64,000 bases of DNA from NCBI GenBank assembly GCA_964036315.1, contig OZ038479.1, forward strand, positions 54,034,746 through 54,098,745. Reading direction: 5' to 3'. Positions within the stretch are counted from its first letter, which is position 1; each line of letters opens with the position of its first letter. The notes below the pieces were generated by a model. That model searched no databases. It was not told the DNA's origin and saw only the letters and a program-made list of their open reading frames with translations. Source of the stretch: Acanthosepion esculentum. Taxonomy: Eukaryota > Mollusca > Cephalopoda > Sepiida > Sepiidae. This document shows positions 1-10,333 of the stretch, piece after piece. The position numbers were made by a program, and so were the translations under genes.

Positions 1-117
1 TCTTATAGTCCGCATCGATTTCGTCCAGTTAACTGATATTTCTGCCACATTTAAGGTTTGTGGGGTTTTTATTACTAACACGATTTTGTTTAGTTTCTTG
101 TAAATATTTTATAATCA

Positions 118-412
118 TATTGTATATAATCATTGGGGAATTTTTAACTTGTTGTTTTTATCCCCCCCTACAGACAATATTTGTACATATGGGGACTATT
201 TAGGATTTTCATTGAGACAACGAGGTATTTTGGTGAATGTAGTTTGAAAGGTAAGTATGAATGTGTTGTTTTGGTGGTAGGAATATTGTTTTGTATGATT
301 GGGTCAGTGGTTGTGGCTAGCTAAGTTTAGAATTAAGACAATTGATGACCGTCCTATCTCCATCCCCCATTTTAGGCCTCGTGCCACATTTTCTGTATTT
401 CTACAGGAATAA
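118..412 (+). mobile_element. Short repeat with 77-nt splice-bounded cassette, copy 1
   Basis: A roughly 295-bp segment is repeated, in inverted orientation, at 15109-15404. Its most conserved core is an exon-like block at 174-250. The block is preceded by a C/T-rich tract ending in CAG (171-173) and followed by GTAAGT (251-256), so both intron-type boundaries are present. The 3' side carries a GGAATAAATA end that resembles a polyadenylation signal. I recognise no coding sequence; the block is 77 nt, not a multiple of three. The target-site duplication is clear only for the second copy. Identity is by repetition and structure, not by a known family. Confidence 0.55.
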
Positions 413-1020
413 ATATTGTCAGAAATTCACCCTGGAGAGATGCCAAACTAATCCACGCTAGTCAAAACTTTGACCAACCCCACTTTTCCCACGCAAACTT
501 CTCTGACTCAACAAACAGCATTTCGCTCTCCCAGGAACAATTGCTTACAATACTAAAGAAAGTGAAATAACACACTACTAAATAAGTATTCGTAAACATT
601 CAAACACCAAAACAACTAAAGGTACACAACTCTTACCAACTTTGGATAATAATTTAAACAAACATACGCATACACACTATTGACTGAACTCTCACAAAAG
701 ACATTTTTGTACACGACCGAACACTTTGTTTAATTTCACACACAAACCTTTGTAACAGTTTTACACACACTGAAACTTGGCATAAATACGCTACATAATT
801 CAATTCAACCATTCACATTTGTCCAACAATATCTGACTTAATTGTGTATGTTAATTTTATATAAATCAATTTTATTGTTAAACTTTTAATTATGTTATTT
901 TCACTTTGATTTCTCTTGAATGATTTGCCTTCAATATTCCTGTTTCTTAATTTGTTGTGGATGAACACCAACATCACTAACCCTTCTGATAAACTAACCT
1001 ATCTTAAAATACATTCGCCA
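413..1020. other. AT-rich stretch without recognised gene
   Basis: No credible open frame or RNA gene is visible here. The stretch is AT-rich with scattered short poly-pyrimidine runs. Confidence 0.5.
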
Positions 1021-1043
1021 GTCTGCAACACATCCATTTGATT

Positions 1044-1610
1044 GAGTGGGTTGGGTGTTGGTTCCAATCACTCTACGAATGACTGCTAAAAACATCCCTT
1101 CCCTAAATTTATAGACAAATTCTACAAATGCATCTTGGGATTTGTTCTTAAACAAAAATAATGAACCACTTCTCGATCACATTTGCCATATTATGGAGGC
1201 CTTCTTGTCTTGATGTCAGAACACTACAATCCCTTCACTGTATACCTTTTGTGTGTGACCACAATTCTTCTTTGGTGAAATATTTTCCTTATTACTGTTG
1301 CTTTGCCTAGTCTTGACATGCATATATATTGTTTAGTATTATTTTTCCCTGTCCTTTTTCTTCCTTTGTTAATTTTTTTTCTTGAGCATTTTGCCAATTA
1401 CACTTAACCATGGTCAGTTACTCCACAAATTTAATCTATTAACTAAAACTATAATAATTCAAACTGTATAACACCAAGAAAGATTATTTTATTTTATAAA
1501 ATTTATTTCAAACAGGTATCTTATTTTTTTACTCTTAAAAAAAAAAATTGTAGGTAGGTGTATCTGTCGAAAAAGTTATTGCTGATATCCAGTTTTAATA
1601 AAATGAACTC
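1044..1610 (+). repeat. Copy of ZNF-unit 3' flank
   Basis: This segment is nearly identical to 15071-15093 joined to 15421-15910, and more distantly similar to the 3' flanks of the zinc-finger genes (about 13040-13250, 35370-35620, 51480-51700 and 62487-62650). It contains the recurring words CTTGATGTCAGAAC and TTGACATGCATATATATTG. At 1065-1080 it shows the uninterrupted version of the site that is occupied by a 296-bp insertion at 15109-15404. It has no coding content. Confidence 0.7.
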
Positions 1611-1612
1611 AC

Positions 1613-1730
1613 TATACGGAACCATCATTTCGCGTGATGTGCCTTAACCGTTCGACCACAGATGGCTAACCAGACGCTCATCTGTGGCCGAACGGTTAAG
1701 GCACATCACGCGAAATGATGGTTCCGTATA
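1613..1730. repeat. Near-perfect inverted repeat over a tRNA-like 5' half
   Basis: The arms 1613-1664 and 1679-1730 are 52 nt each and complementary at 51 of 52 positions, around a 14-nt loop (1665-1678). The right arm is the 5' part of the tRNA-Ser-like SINE head, so the left arm is an inverted copy of it. A transcript through this site would fold into a long hairpin. Confidence 0.85.
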
Positions 1731-1905
1731 GGATACAGGTTCGATTCCTGTCGGAGAGCGAAAATTTTCTATGAAAATTTCTCGGACATTCAGGCCGGTA
1801 AATGTTATTTAATACTGTTTATTATAAAACAGAGCATTTGCTTAAATACTTGTATCTATAAAAAGAACGTTAAACATAAATAAATTGTCGGACTATGTCC
1901 AATTC
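1679..1905 (+). mobile_element. tRNA-Ser-like SINE
   Basis: The head carries an A-box-like TGTGGCCGAACGGTTAAGG and an ideal B box, GGTTCGATTCC, within a perfect 5-bp T stem (ACAGG/CCTGT). The anticodon arm is CATCA-CGCGAAA-TGATG, giving anticodon CGA (Ser), but position 33 is G instead of the near-universal U. The acceptor stem is poorly paired. This is therefore a tRNA-derived retroposon head rather than a working tRNA gene. The body continues for about 150 bp. It ends near a short palindromic motif, GTCGGACTATGTCC, whose relative also occurs near 40907-40945. The tail runs into a TA microsatellite. Confidence 0.6.
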
Positions 1906-1908
1906 TAA

Positions 1909-1916
1909 AATATATA

Positions 1917-1969
<53 letters not shown>
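1909..1969. repeat. TA dinucleotide microsatellite
   Basis: About 60 bp of alternating TA with one interruption, directly after the SINE tail. Confidence 0.95.
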
Positions 1970-1973
<4 letters not shown>

Positions 1974-2039
1974 CTTGTTTGTCATCTTCAGTTGGGCTTA
2001 ATTCAAGTCCGGACATTTTTTTGTAGTTGTAACTTTTAA

Positions 2040-3290
2040 TATTCTACCAGGAGTTACACACGTGCTCCTAATACAACAACACGTAAACTAAACACACACC
2101 GGTCTTCTACCAGCAGATTAATCTCGCTACGGCCTACGTGGAGTACTCCCCAGTAGCAAGGAAATGACTGGAGAGCCGTATTTTATGCGTCGAAATCTTT
2201 GACAAATACAGAGTAGAGATATGCACAGGTTGAGTAAGAAGGTATTAACTGTCATATGGTGTTGTGAGAAACTTGCTGATTTCTTAATCGGATTACAAAA
2301 ATTCACAGTGGAAACAGACCACAAACCACTACGTACTATTAAAAACAAAGCGGCTGGACGAATTGACTCCAAGAATCCAACGTTTCTACATGAGGCTAAT
2401 AAGATTCTCCCACGATATTATGTACACTGCAGGAAAAGACTTCACCACAACAGACACTTTGTCACGTGCACCTGGGAATATTCCAGTTATACAGGATATC
2501 AAGCAGCAGACGGAGACATATTTATTTATCCGTGTAATCATAGGGAACGTCTCAGTAAATGACAAACGTTTGGAGGAAATCAGACTGAAGCAAAAATGCT
2601 AACATTGTCTGCAGCCAGGTCATCGGCTATTACAATATGGACGACTGGCCCGAAACAGCAAGACCTAACATTTTACCAGAGACTCCTAATGTAGCAGAGC
2701 CGACTTGTCATCTCTACTTAACTCCAAAAAGACACACCTGAGCGTCTACATGAGGGACATCAAAGTAGCGTCAAATGCTGAGCACTAGCACGGGAAAATG
2801 TGTGGTGGTCCGGCCTCTGTAAGCAAAATGAAATCAAGGTCGGAAGATGTAGCATCTTCAAAAAGGAAAGGAAATTTCTTCCAGAACAACTACCACCCAC
2901 AACATTACCCGAATACCCATGTCAAAAATTGGGAATAGACCTGTTCTAATTCAAGGGACACATATATCTCCCTATCGAATTTTTCCAGGTGGACGGAAAT
3001 CGTCCATCTACCGACAACCACTTCAGCTAGTAGTGTAACAGAGAATTACAAATCGACGTTCGTTCGACATGGGATCACAGACCAATTTCTTTGATAAAAA
3101 AATAATTAAGGAACATACAATGACGGACATTTGTCTCAAAGCCAGGCAGAAACAGCATTATGACAAACCTCATCGGGACAAAGAGCGTCCTTAATTTGTA
3201 GCGGCCCACAGAGGAGTTGCTGTTTAGCAGGAATCTTAATATAAAGAATATACAGGGAAATATTGACACCAAAAATTAAGTTACAACAAA
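2040..3290 (+). mobile_element. Decayed Ty3/gypsy retrotransposon pol fragment
   Basis: The segment 2221-2500 encodes an RNase H region of a Ty3/gypsy polyprotein. It contains VETDHKPL, then in another frame PRIQRFYMRLIRF, and ends near TDTLSRAP, all hallmarks of gypsy RT/RNase H. Around 2925-3010 a fragment resembling the start of the integrase core follows (PCQKLGIDLF and then a stop). At 3115-3180 a piece resembling the integrase C-terminal region is seen (KARQKQHYDKPHR). Frameshifts and stops separate these parts, so the element is dead. No LTRs were identified. The segment reads on the plus strand and has no link to the zinc-finger genes beyond location. Confidence 0.75.
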
Positions 3291-3439
3291 GGCAGAGTTC
3301 TTATAAAAAGACTAAAGTTTTATTATTGGCAACCAACCAACAAGTTAATTACAAATATGTACATTTGTTGATTCGTGAGAACTGAAAGGAGTCACGACTT
3401 GATAAGGGATGAAATATTAAAAACACGTTAAAATGTTTC

Positions 3440-3700
3440 AAAGTGTGAGTGTGAAGATATGCTTATGTTTGTTAAAACTTGAAGGAGTCAGGCCTGGCTC
3501 TATTTGTCGACCTCTTTGCTTCTGGGCAGACAGGAACCCAGATGAGGTTATGCTGAAGGGCAAAGTTTCGCCTGGGGCGGTAAACAAACCCGACCCCGTG
3601 TATACAGAGTCCACGGGGAATTTTTGCCCAAGCCTATGGGCTCGGAAAGACACACATTAAACCGGCCTTGTGCCACATCCCGCACTGTGGAGAGATCAGG
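3440..3700. other. GC-richer island, unrecognised (possible SINE)
   Basis: This is a sharp rise in GC content against AT-rich surroundings, with short frames on both strands that look accidental. It ends in a GGCCTTGTGCCACA word that also occurs in the 296-bp cassette repeat at 15135-15145 (reverse strand). An old retroposon is plausible; I cannot name it. Confidence 0.25.
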
Positions 3701-4302
3701 TAAATAACCGATTGTGTAGATATGCAAATGTGGTTAAATTAGTAGTCCATTAAAGGAAGCATAGTAACCACATGCAAGCGATAAGTGAGGATAAGTCTTT
3801 GGAAATGTTCGTGTGTTACGATCTTTGATGAAAGGATAAATTAAACTCGAAAGAAATCACTCAAATGAAGTGATTTGGGAATTGGTAAGTAAAATCCAAC
3901 ATACAAAAACAATGAATCAATTAGCAAAGCAACAAGAAAGAATTCAAACAAAGCAGAGGACTGGGTTGCTCAACAGAAATGAACGGGATATAAAACGACC
4001 GTTAAATCCAGAGCGATGACAAAGAAAAGAAAGGATAAAGCAGATTCACTGCATCTTCCCGAGATTGAGGGTAAGCAAGCTGAAAAGAGAATAAAGGGCA
4101 ATGTCTGCGTCTTTCCAAGAAGGAAGAGGTAAAAAGAGGAAAAGAAAGCAATCGGGGACAAACAGGACCTCATCACCGAAAGTCGCTTCTACTTCCTTCA
4201 GGCAACCCTTCCAGTCAGGGAAAAGATCATTACTGTAGTAATAACAGGATCTCCCATATTTCCTGGTATGGGGATTTACTTGACCCCCCCCCCCAACGCA
4301 CA

Positions 4303-4545
4303 CACTGAGTCAGGTTGTGACACAGTCAGTTTTTAACGTGGGGACTCGAGTGTTTTCACTCGGGCCGCTGGTCCAAGCTGGTCAGAGCTGGTCTAAGCTA
4401 GTCCAAGCTGGTCAGAGCCAGTTCAAGCTAGTCGTAGCCGTTATACCACTGGCACAGGGACGTATCCCTGGGCCAGGTAAGTAGATATTGACTTGCCCTC
4501 CACTGAGTCAGGTTGTGACACAAGGTCATTTTTAACCGGAGAAGT
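4303..4545. repeat. Direct repeats enclosing a 10-bp tandem array
   Basis: A block starting CACTGAGTCAGGTTGTGACA occurs at about 4303 and again at about 4500, each followed by a TTTTTAAC motif. Between them, 4367-4436 is seven imperfect copies of a 10-bp unit (consensus GCTGGTCMAA). Neither has an obvious coding role. Confidence 0.7.
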
Positions 4546-4559
4546 ATCATCTTCTGGGT

Positions 4560-4652
4560 TTGGTCTATTATATATACATTAACACAGGCTCTAATTTGGG
4601 ACCAGATAAAATATCTCTTATATCCGGGTCTCTTATATCCGGGTTACACTGC
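4560..4652. mobile_element. Truncated MITE with CAGTGTAACCCGGATATAAG-type end
   Basis: The right end TTATATCCGGGTTACACTG matches the terminal inverted repeat of the two tandem elements at 55257-55572. The internal sequence (a CAGGCTCTAATTTGGGACCAG-like segment) matches as well. The left end is missing. Confidence 0.7.
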
Positions 4653-6130
4653 ATTTCGGGTGGTGGGGGTACTGAGCACCTGCATTGTCAGCGGACATGA
4701 AGAAATATCATGCGTCAAATTTTGAATAACTCCTCCAAATGCTAAAAATTAAAATTCTCTGGATTTTAAACACAAGGAACAAAATCTTGATTAACACCGT
4801 TTATTTTTTCAGCTTACACAGTTATTCAAAATATTTTCTCAAAAGAAATTTCTTGTTTGTATCGTGTTTTTTTTTCCCATTTCATTCAACTTCGACATTA
4901 TTACACGAACTGAACGAACAAGACAAAAATTGGTTAGAATGACAGAAAAATCCCAACAAAATAATTTTTGAACACAACGAAATCCACCTCTTTGTTTTTC
5001 TCGTTGCATTTTCTTGTCTGAAAGGTAAGTGGAAGAATCGAAATAATTTTGATATGTCATATTTATTTTGCAGAAGTAATATAGTTAATTTTAAAAAGTT
5101 TACTAAAAGAAATTTTTATTTTGTCATTTCGCTGAGTGACACTAACGCATCATCGATAAAAAAATATTATATTATATCAGAAACTTGGAGAGGTTATTCA
5201 ACGTGAGTGAATAGAAAACACGGGATGCTGATACATTTGCATTGTATATTACAATGCAGTTGTTGAGAAACAAATCCCCATGTTATCTTTACAATAACAT
5301 ATTCAGTTCTCACTTAGTCCAGACTCTCTAGAAGTTATGTTGTGTCACCGAAGAGGAGGAATACGTTGTGGGTAAATTTTGGGAAAAAACATGAATTGAA
5401 TTGGTCCATGAAACTATAAATGATTGGAACTCTCTTATCTTGAATAACACCTTGGATTTTTTTTCGCTCACATCATCATTCAAAATATTTTCTCAAAAGT
5501 CAAACAAAAGTAATTGCTTGTTTGTATCACGTTCTTTCCATTTTATTTAATTATTTGCGTCATTTATTTCAACTTCGACAATATTATTATACGAACTGAA
5601 CAAACAAGACAAAAATTGGTTAGGTTGACAGAGAAAAATACCAACAAAAGATCATTTGATTTTGAACAGAAAGAAATACCCCCGTTTTGTTTTTCTCGTT
5701 GCATTTTCTGTCCGATAAGGTAAGTGGAAAAATCGAAATAATTTTGATGAAATAGAAATCGTTATGGACTCGCCTCACCATTTTTTTATTTTTATTCTTT
5801 CTTCTTATTAGCAAAAGAAATGATTTCATCATGTCATATTTTGTGTTACAGAAATAATATTTTTAATTTTAAAAAGTTTACTAAAAGAAATTTTGATTTT
5901 GTTATTTCGATTTTTAAAAAGTTTTTAATTTCTTTTCTCGCTTCAATCACAGTTGAGATGCATAAAACGTGAGTTTGGACATGATGATAAAAAAAATAGC
6001 ATCTCTTATTTAACTTCGGTTTGGCTTTTATTACCTTTTTTATTTAAAAAATTCCATGTCACTCTTGAAAATTTAGACTCGGTACCTCCACTGAATTTTC
6101 GATACCTAGGGTTTAAAATGAATTTTTAAA
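4653..6130. repeat. Family X interspersed repeat, copy 1 (internally duplicated)
   Basis: Related sequence recurs at 25430-27060, 45940-47300 and 55580-56640. Shared landmarks are a TTTCGGGTGGTGGGGG start, a TCAAAATATTTTCTCAAAA block, and a donor-like GAAAGGTAAGTGGAA motif (5021-5033 and, in a second internal copy, 5717-5729). The 4800-5130 part is repeated at about 5450-5920. No open frame is conserved between copies. The class is unknown. Confidence 0.65.
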
Positions 6131-7300
6131 AATGAAAAAACATTCTTGAAGATTTCATTTTAGCTTTAATTGAAAGCTAAATGATTAAATTTATTATTTC
6201 CAGTAAGTAAAATATTCTGGTCTGGTGTATTTCAAATCGAAATTATATAGATCGAAATCTCAATTTTTTGGTCGGTGTCAGAAAATCTTCTTACAAGCGA
6301 TCATTTTCTTAATTTTAAGAAATTTGTAAACAATACAATATTATCGGTTTTAAAAATCTTCCAAAAATAAAATATATATTTGTGACGCGTTATTTGAGTA
6401 AAATTAGCAAATTTAAAGTTAATCTGATTTGAAATAAACATTACTTATAGCATAAAAAAGTAACACAAACATTTATTAACAACGGGTCCTGGTTTTCTTA
6501 TTGATGTAACGAGAAGTTCTGAGGTGATGACAGCTAGTATCTATGACCAGAATTGACATAAATTTACCAAATCTAAGTGAACACATTTGGGGGGGGGGGT
6601 AACTACATAGTAATTTTTACAAATTAACATATTTTCAGCAATTATTTAATATTTTATTGACTTTTAGTTACGTTTGAAGATGTATGAAAAAATAAAAAAG
6701 TTTAAAGTACTATAAAATTTTCTTTAATTTTAAAATTTAATAACAGATGAAATTAAAATAAAGATAAGTAAGCAAGATAATTAACACATTGATCTTGAAA
6801 TTTTTATAATAATTAAAATATTGTTTAATCATTTATAATTAAATTTTAATTAACATTAGTTTGAAAAACTTTTTTTTTCTATTTTCTTCAATCCAAAAAT
6901 TGTGAACACTCAGTGTTGAAAACTATTCAAAATTAATTAAAAAAATGACAAAACTAATTTCAAATATGAATGAAATAAAGTATAAAAATAATTAAAGTTA
7001 TTAAACATTAGTTTTAAATTTAAATGTCTTTATCAAAATAACTGTCATTAAAAAAAATAAACTGAAAAAAAGTGAGAAAACTACTAACAAAATTGTTGCT
7101 TCTTAAAAATAGTAAACAAAAAAAATTACTCAATTGAATATAAATACATAAAAATAAAAATATTTAATGAAATAGAAATTGAAAAAAGTAAAACTTTAAA
7201 TTTCAAAGCTTTAAAACTGAAAGGATGGTTTTGAAAACCTGTTGAAATGTAAGTACTGTTCTCAAATTACAGTGTTTCCCTTCTTTGGAAATAATAAGAA
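6131..7300. other. AT-rich stretch without recognised gene
   Basis: Long A/T runs dominate. A portion (about 6360-6480) resembles 26900-27050 and 17070-17230, so at least part is repeat-derived. No gene is visible. Confidence 0.5.
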
Positions 7301-7365
7301 AAAAAATTATTATTTGTATGTTTTTTTTTTTTTTTTTCATTTGTATAAAATAAAGTCATTAAATT

Positions 7366-8431
7366 TTGCAGGGGGGCTTCAGTGTTCTAGGATGGTCAAA
7401 TGTTGTTGGTGGTTGGCCTAGCATTTGTTCAGTTTCTGTTTGCACTTGCATGGGCTGTACATGGTGAGCTGAGGTAGATGGGGTGTTGACATTCTTTCAG
7501 TAATTTTTATAAGTTTGGGTATATTTTTTGCATCTTCTGGCCATCCATTTATTATCACTTCTTTTAGAGTCCTCAATCTTCATCTTCTTCTGTAACTTCT
7601 TGTAAGTTCATTTGCTATTGCAGTGATATATTAACAGTATTACTATATCTATGTTAATTTCTTACCTTGTGTTGGCTGTACTCTTGCCAAGTAATCTGGT
7701 ATTCTCATTTCTTTACCTGGCTTGTATATAATTTGATCATCATATGATTGCAGCCTTAACAACATCCTTTGCAATCTTGGGGGGTGCTTGTGCAATGTTT
7801 TTGTTCTCTATGTTTTCTAATGGTTTGTGGTCTGATTCAATCTGAAATGCTTTTCCATATTTCTATGTGTGTGTGAAATCTTTCACAACCAAATACTACT
7901 GCAAGCAGTTCTTTTTCTATGTTTGTATACCTTGATTCTACATCAGTCAGTCTTTTGCTAGCAAATGCAACAATTTAGCCATCATTGATTAATGTTGCAC
8001 CTCCGTCTAACATGCTTGAATAAACTGTCTTTGCATTAGGTTTGATGTGAGCGAGACAGAGGCTTTCATGAACTCAATCTTTCAATGTTTGAAAAGCTTT
8101 TTCCCGTGTTTCGTTCTGTTGATATTCAGTGTCCTTCTTCAGTAGTGATCTCAGTGGAGCTGTTTTGGAACTAACTTCTTTTATAAAAGGGTTTAGGTAT
8201 TGGATCATACCTAGAAATTGTTGAAGTTCTTCTCAGTTTGCAGGTGTAGGTTTTGATTTGATTCTATCACATTTCACTGTTTTGGTGGGAACCATTTTAA
8301 TCCCAAATAAGACCATAAAATTAGTCTTAACATTCTTTGAAATCTTGTGGGTGCTTGTGCAATGTTTTTGTTCTGTATGCTTGCTAATGGCTTGTAGTCT
8401 GATTCAATTTGAAATGCTTCCCCCACCACAC

Positions 8432-8465
<34 letters not shown>

Positions 8466-8830
8466 GTGTGTGTGTGTGAAATTGTTCACAACCAAACACT
8501 ACTGCAAGCAGTTCTCTTTTTATGTTTGCATACTTTGATTCTATATCAGTCTTTTGCTAGCAAATGCAACAATCTTGCCATCATTGATTAATGTTTCACC
8601 TAGGCCTAACATATTGGAATTGTCTGGTTGGGTGTTCTTTTACGGTTATCGTCTCTTTGGTATTCTTTCACTGGTGCTTGTTGTATATCTCACATATCCT
8701 TATTACTTTGTTTATTCCTCTCCAAAAGACACTATTTCTTGCTTTTAGTTGACATTTTTCTATTCCATGGTGTGCATAATGAATTCTTTGAAGGACATTG
8801 TTTTGCATACTTTTTGATATGACTATGAAT
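7366..8830 (-). mobile_element. Rearranged antisense Ty3/gypsy pol fragments
   Basis: Read on the minus strand, 8290 down to 7660 encodes the end of reverse transcriptase and RNase H of a gypsy element. It includes a Y-L-NPFIKEV-like motif, a CERFH segment and an IESDHKPL core, ending near IPDYLARVQP. A second RNase H piece with IESDYKPL lies at 8320-8480, and an integrase zinc-binding region (HHGIEKC ... FWRGINK) at 8830-8600. The integrase lies upstream of RNase H on the coding strand, which is the wrong order, so two insertions or a rearrangement are present. Stops and frameshifts abound. The 3' end (7366-7490) matches 18750-18870. Confidence 0.7.
8426..8478. repeat. TA/TG microsatellite inside a gypsy RNase H relic
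   Basis: CA(TA)n followed by (TG)n interrupts the RNase H reading frame at the position where the neighbouring copy (about 7860-7880) has only a short TGTGTGTG. Confidence 0.9.
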
Positions 8831-8839
8831 TCACCTTTT

Positions 8840-9186
8840 GTCACCAATCATGTCTCGCACATCTCGCCTATGGAACTCCCTTCCCTATTACTGTTTCCCT
8901 GACAATTACCATCTCCAACGGTTTAAGTGTAGCGTCAATCGACATCTCCAGTTGTCTTGATCTATCCACTTCCCTTCTCCACATCCTTTCATTTTTCATT
9001 CCTATCTGCTCTCGCTCCAAATCTTCTGCAACCCCCTTGCCTTGATCGACCCACTGTCTTTCTCTTTCTCCACATCCTCTCCTTTACCACTCCTATCTGC
9101 TCTTCCTCCAACCCTTCTTTAACCCCTTGCGTGATAGTGGCTTCCAGCCTTGCTTGGGGTGATACGCTTAAAAAAAAAAAAAAAAA
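8840..9186 (+). mobile_element. 5'-truncated LINE 3' end with poly(A)
   Basis: The start encodes the LWNSLP motif followed by a NYHLQRFKCSVNRHL-like segment, typical of the C-terminus of jockey/CR1-type LINE ORF2. The insert ends in 17 consecutive A residues (9170-9186). A related, longer copy lies at 56920-58291. Gypsy sequence lies on both sides, so this LINE tail is probably nested in it. Confidence 0.75.
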
Positions 9187-9189
9187 TCC

Positions 9190-9535
9190 ATCTCGTATTG
9201 ATAGACATTCTTTCAATGACCAGTAATTTCTTATAAATTTGGGTATATTTTTCACATCCTATGACCATCCATTTATTATCACTTGTTTTAGAGTTCTCAA
9301 CTTTTCATCTTCTTCTGTAGTTTCTTGTAGGTCCATTTGCTTTTACATTGATATATTAACAGTATTTATTACTATATCTTTGTTAATTTCTTTACCTTGT
9401 GTTGGCTGTACTCTTGCCAAGTAATCTGGTATTCTCATTTCTTTACCTGATTTGTATTCTTGTGGGTGCATGTGCAATGTTTTGGTTCTGTATGTTTTGT
9501 AATATTTGAAATTGATTCCTCATTCTCTGTCCCTT
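9190..9535 (-). mobile_element. Antisense gypsy fragment (RNase H-integrase linker)
   Basis: On the minus strand this encodes a NIAHAPTRIQ segment and, further on, LRTLKQVIINGWS followed by KNIPKFIRNYW. The same linker is recognisable at 7490-7640. It is decayed. Confidence 0.65.
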
Positions 9536-9936
9536 AAAGTGAAAAAGATTTATTTGGTTATTATGCTTTAAATTTAATGCTTTTTGCCTCATATCAAGAT
9601 TCATGCCTAAATTAACATTTTTCTTCTTATTTTTATTTACCATATTTATATCATAATTTTTCAGCCTGTCTTTTGTGTAAACTGATTTTTTTTTTAAGTG
9701 TAAAGAAGAATCTCTAAAGAATAATATTTAGGACATTTTAAAATTTTTCAGAAAATATCAAAAGGAAATTAGTTAAGATGAAAAACTCATCGATTTTCTC
9801 TTAATTTTTCCTGGCTACTGCATTATTGTATTTGTGTGCTCATCTCAACTATCCTTAATATATAGCTAAATGTATGTCTTCAAATATGGACTGACCTCAT
9901 TGTTTCTGTTAAATGTCTCATTATTTTTCTTTACAG
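9536..9936 (+). other. Upstream intron of ZNF-A unit with 3' splice site
   Basis: This stretch is shared with the regions before the other three zinc-finger genes (about 32390-32574, 48700-48894 and 59920-60394). It ends in a pyrimidine tract and TTTCTTTACAG at 9926-9936, followed by the conserved exon start ATGTTTTGGCTAAC. The equivalents are TTTTTCATCACAGGTGTTTGG at the B and C units and TTTTTTTCACAGGTGTTTTGG at D. The conserved position argues that the finger-bearing exon begins at 9937. Confidence 0.6.
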
Positions 9937-10194
9937 ATGTTTTGGCTAACAAAAAAATCACAAAGAACTTGAGAATTGAAAGAAAACAAGAATTCTAACT
10001 TTCCACCATGAACTCAGCAACAGAGATATATATGTTGTCATAATAAACTAAAGTTGTAGATCTATATTTTCCAAAGCATAATATTAACTAGCAAAAAATA
10101 ATGTACTTCAAAATGTTTGGTATATCTTTTTTGTAGAATTGTACTGTTACATATGAGTAAAAATTACTTCATATGTAAAAATTAAGTCATATGT

Positions 10195-10333
10195 GAACAG
10201 TCACTGGAGAGAAATCACATTCTTGTGAAGTTTGTGGCTCTTCTTTTCTCTGATGTCACATTTGAAGAGCCATATGTGAACGAACTCTGGGGAGAATCTA
10301 TATTCTTCTGAAATTTGTGCATCTGGCTTTTCA
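10195..10333 (+). pseudogene. Decayed fingers upstream of ZNF-A
   Basis: Two finger remnants precede the ATG, recognisable by ACTGGAGAGAAATCACATTC and CTTGTGAAGTTTGTGG words, with frame shifts and a TGA before 10334. The array was once longer at its N-terminal side. Confidence 0.7.

Noticed and set aside
1679..1765. Functional tRNA-Ser(CGA) gene
   Set aside because: The acceptor stem does not pair well and position 33 is G; the sequence continues into a SINE body and tail.
8957..9226. 89-aa plus-strand protein rich in Pro, Ser and Phe
   Set aside because: It is the out-of-frame 3' end of the LINE and reads through its poly(A) as Lys codons.
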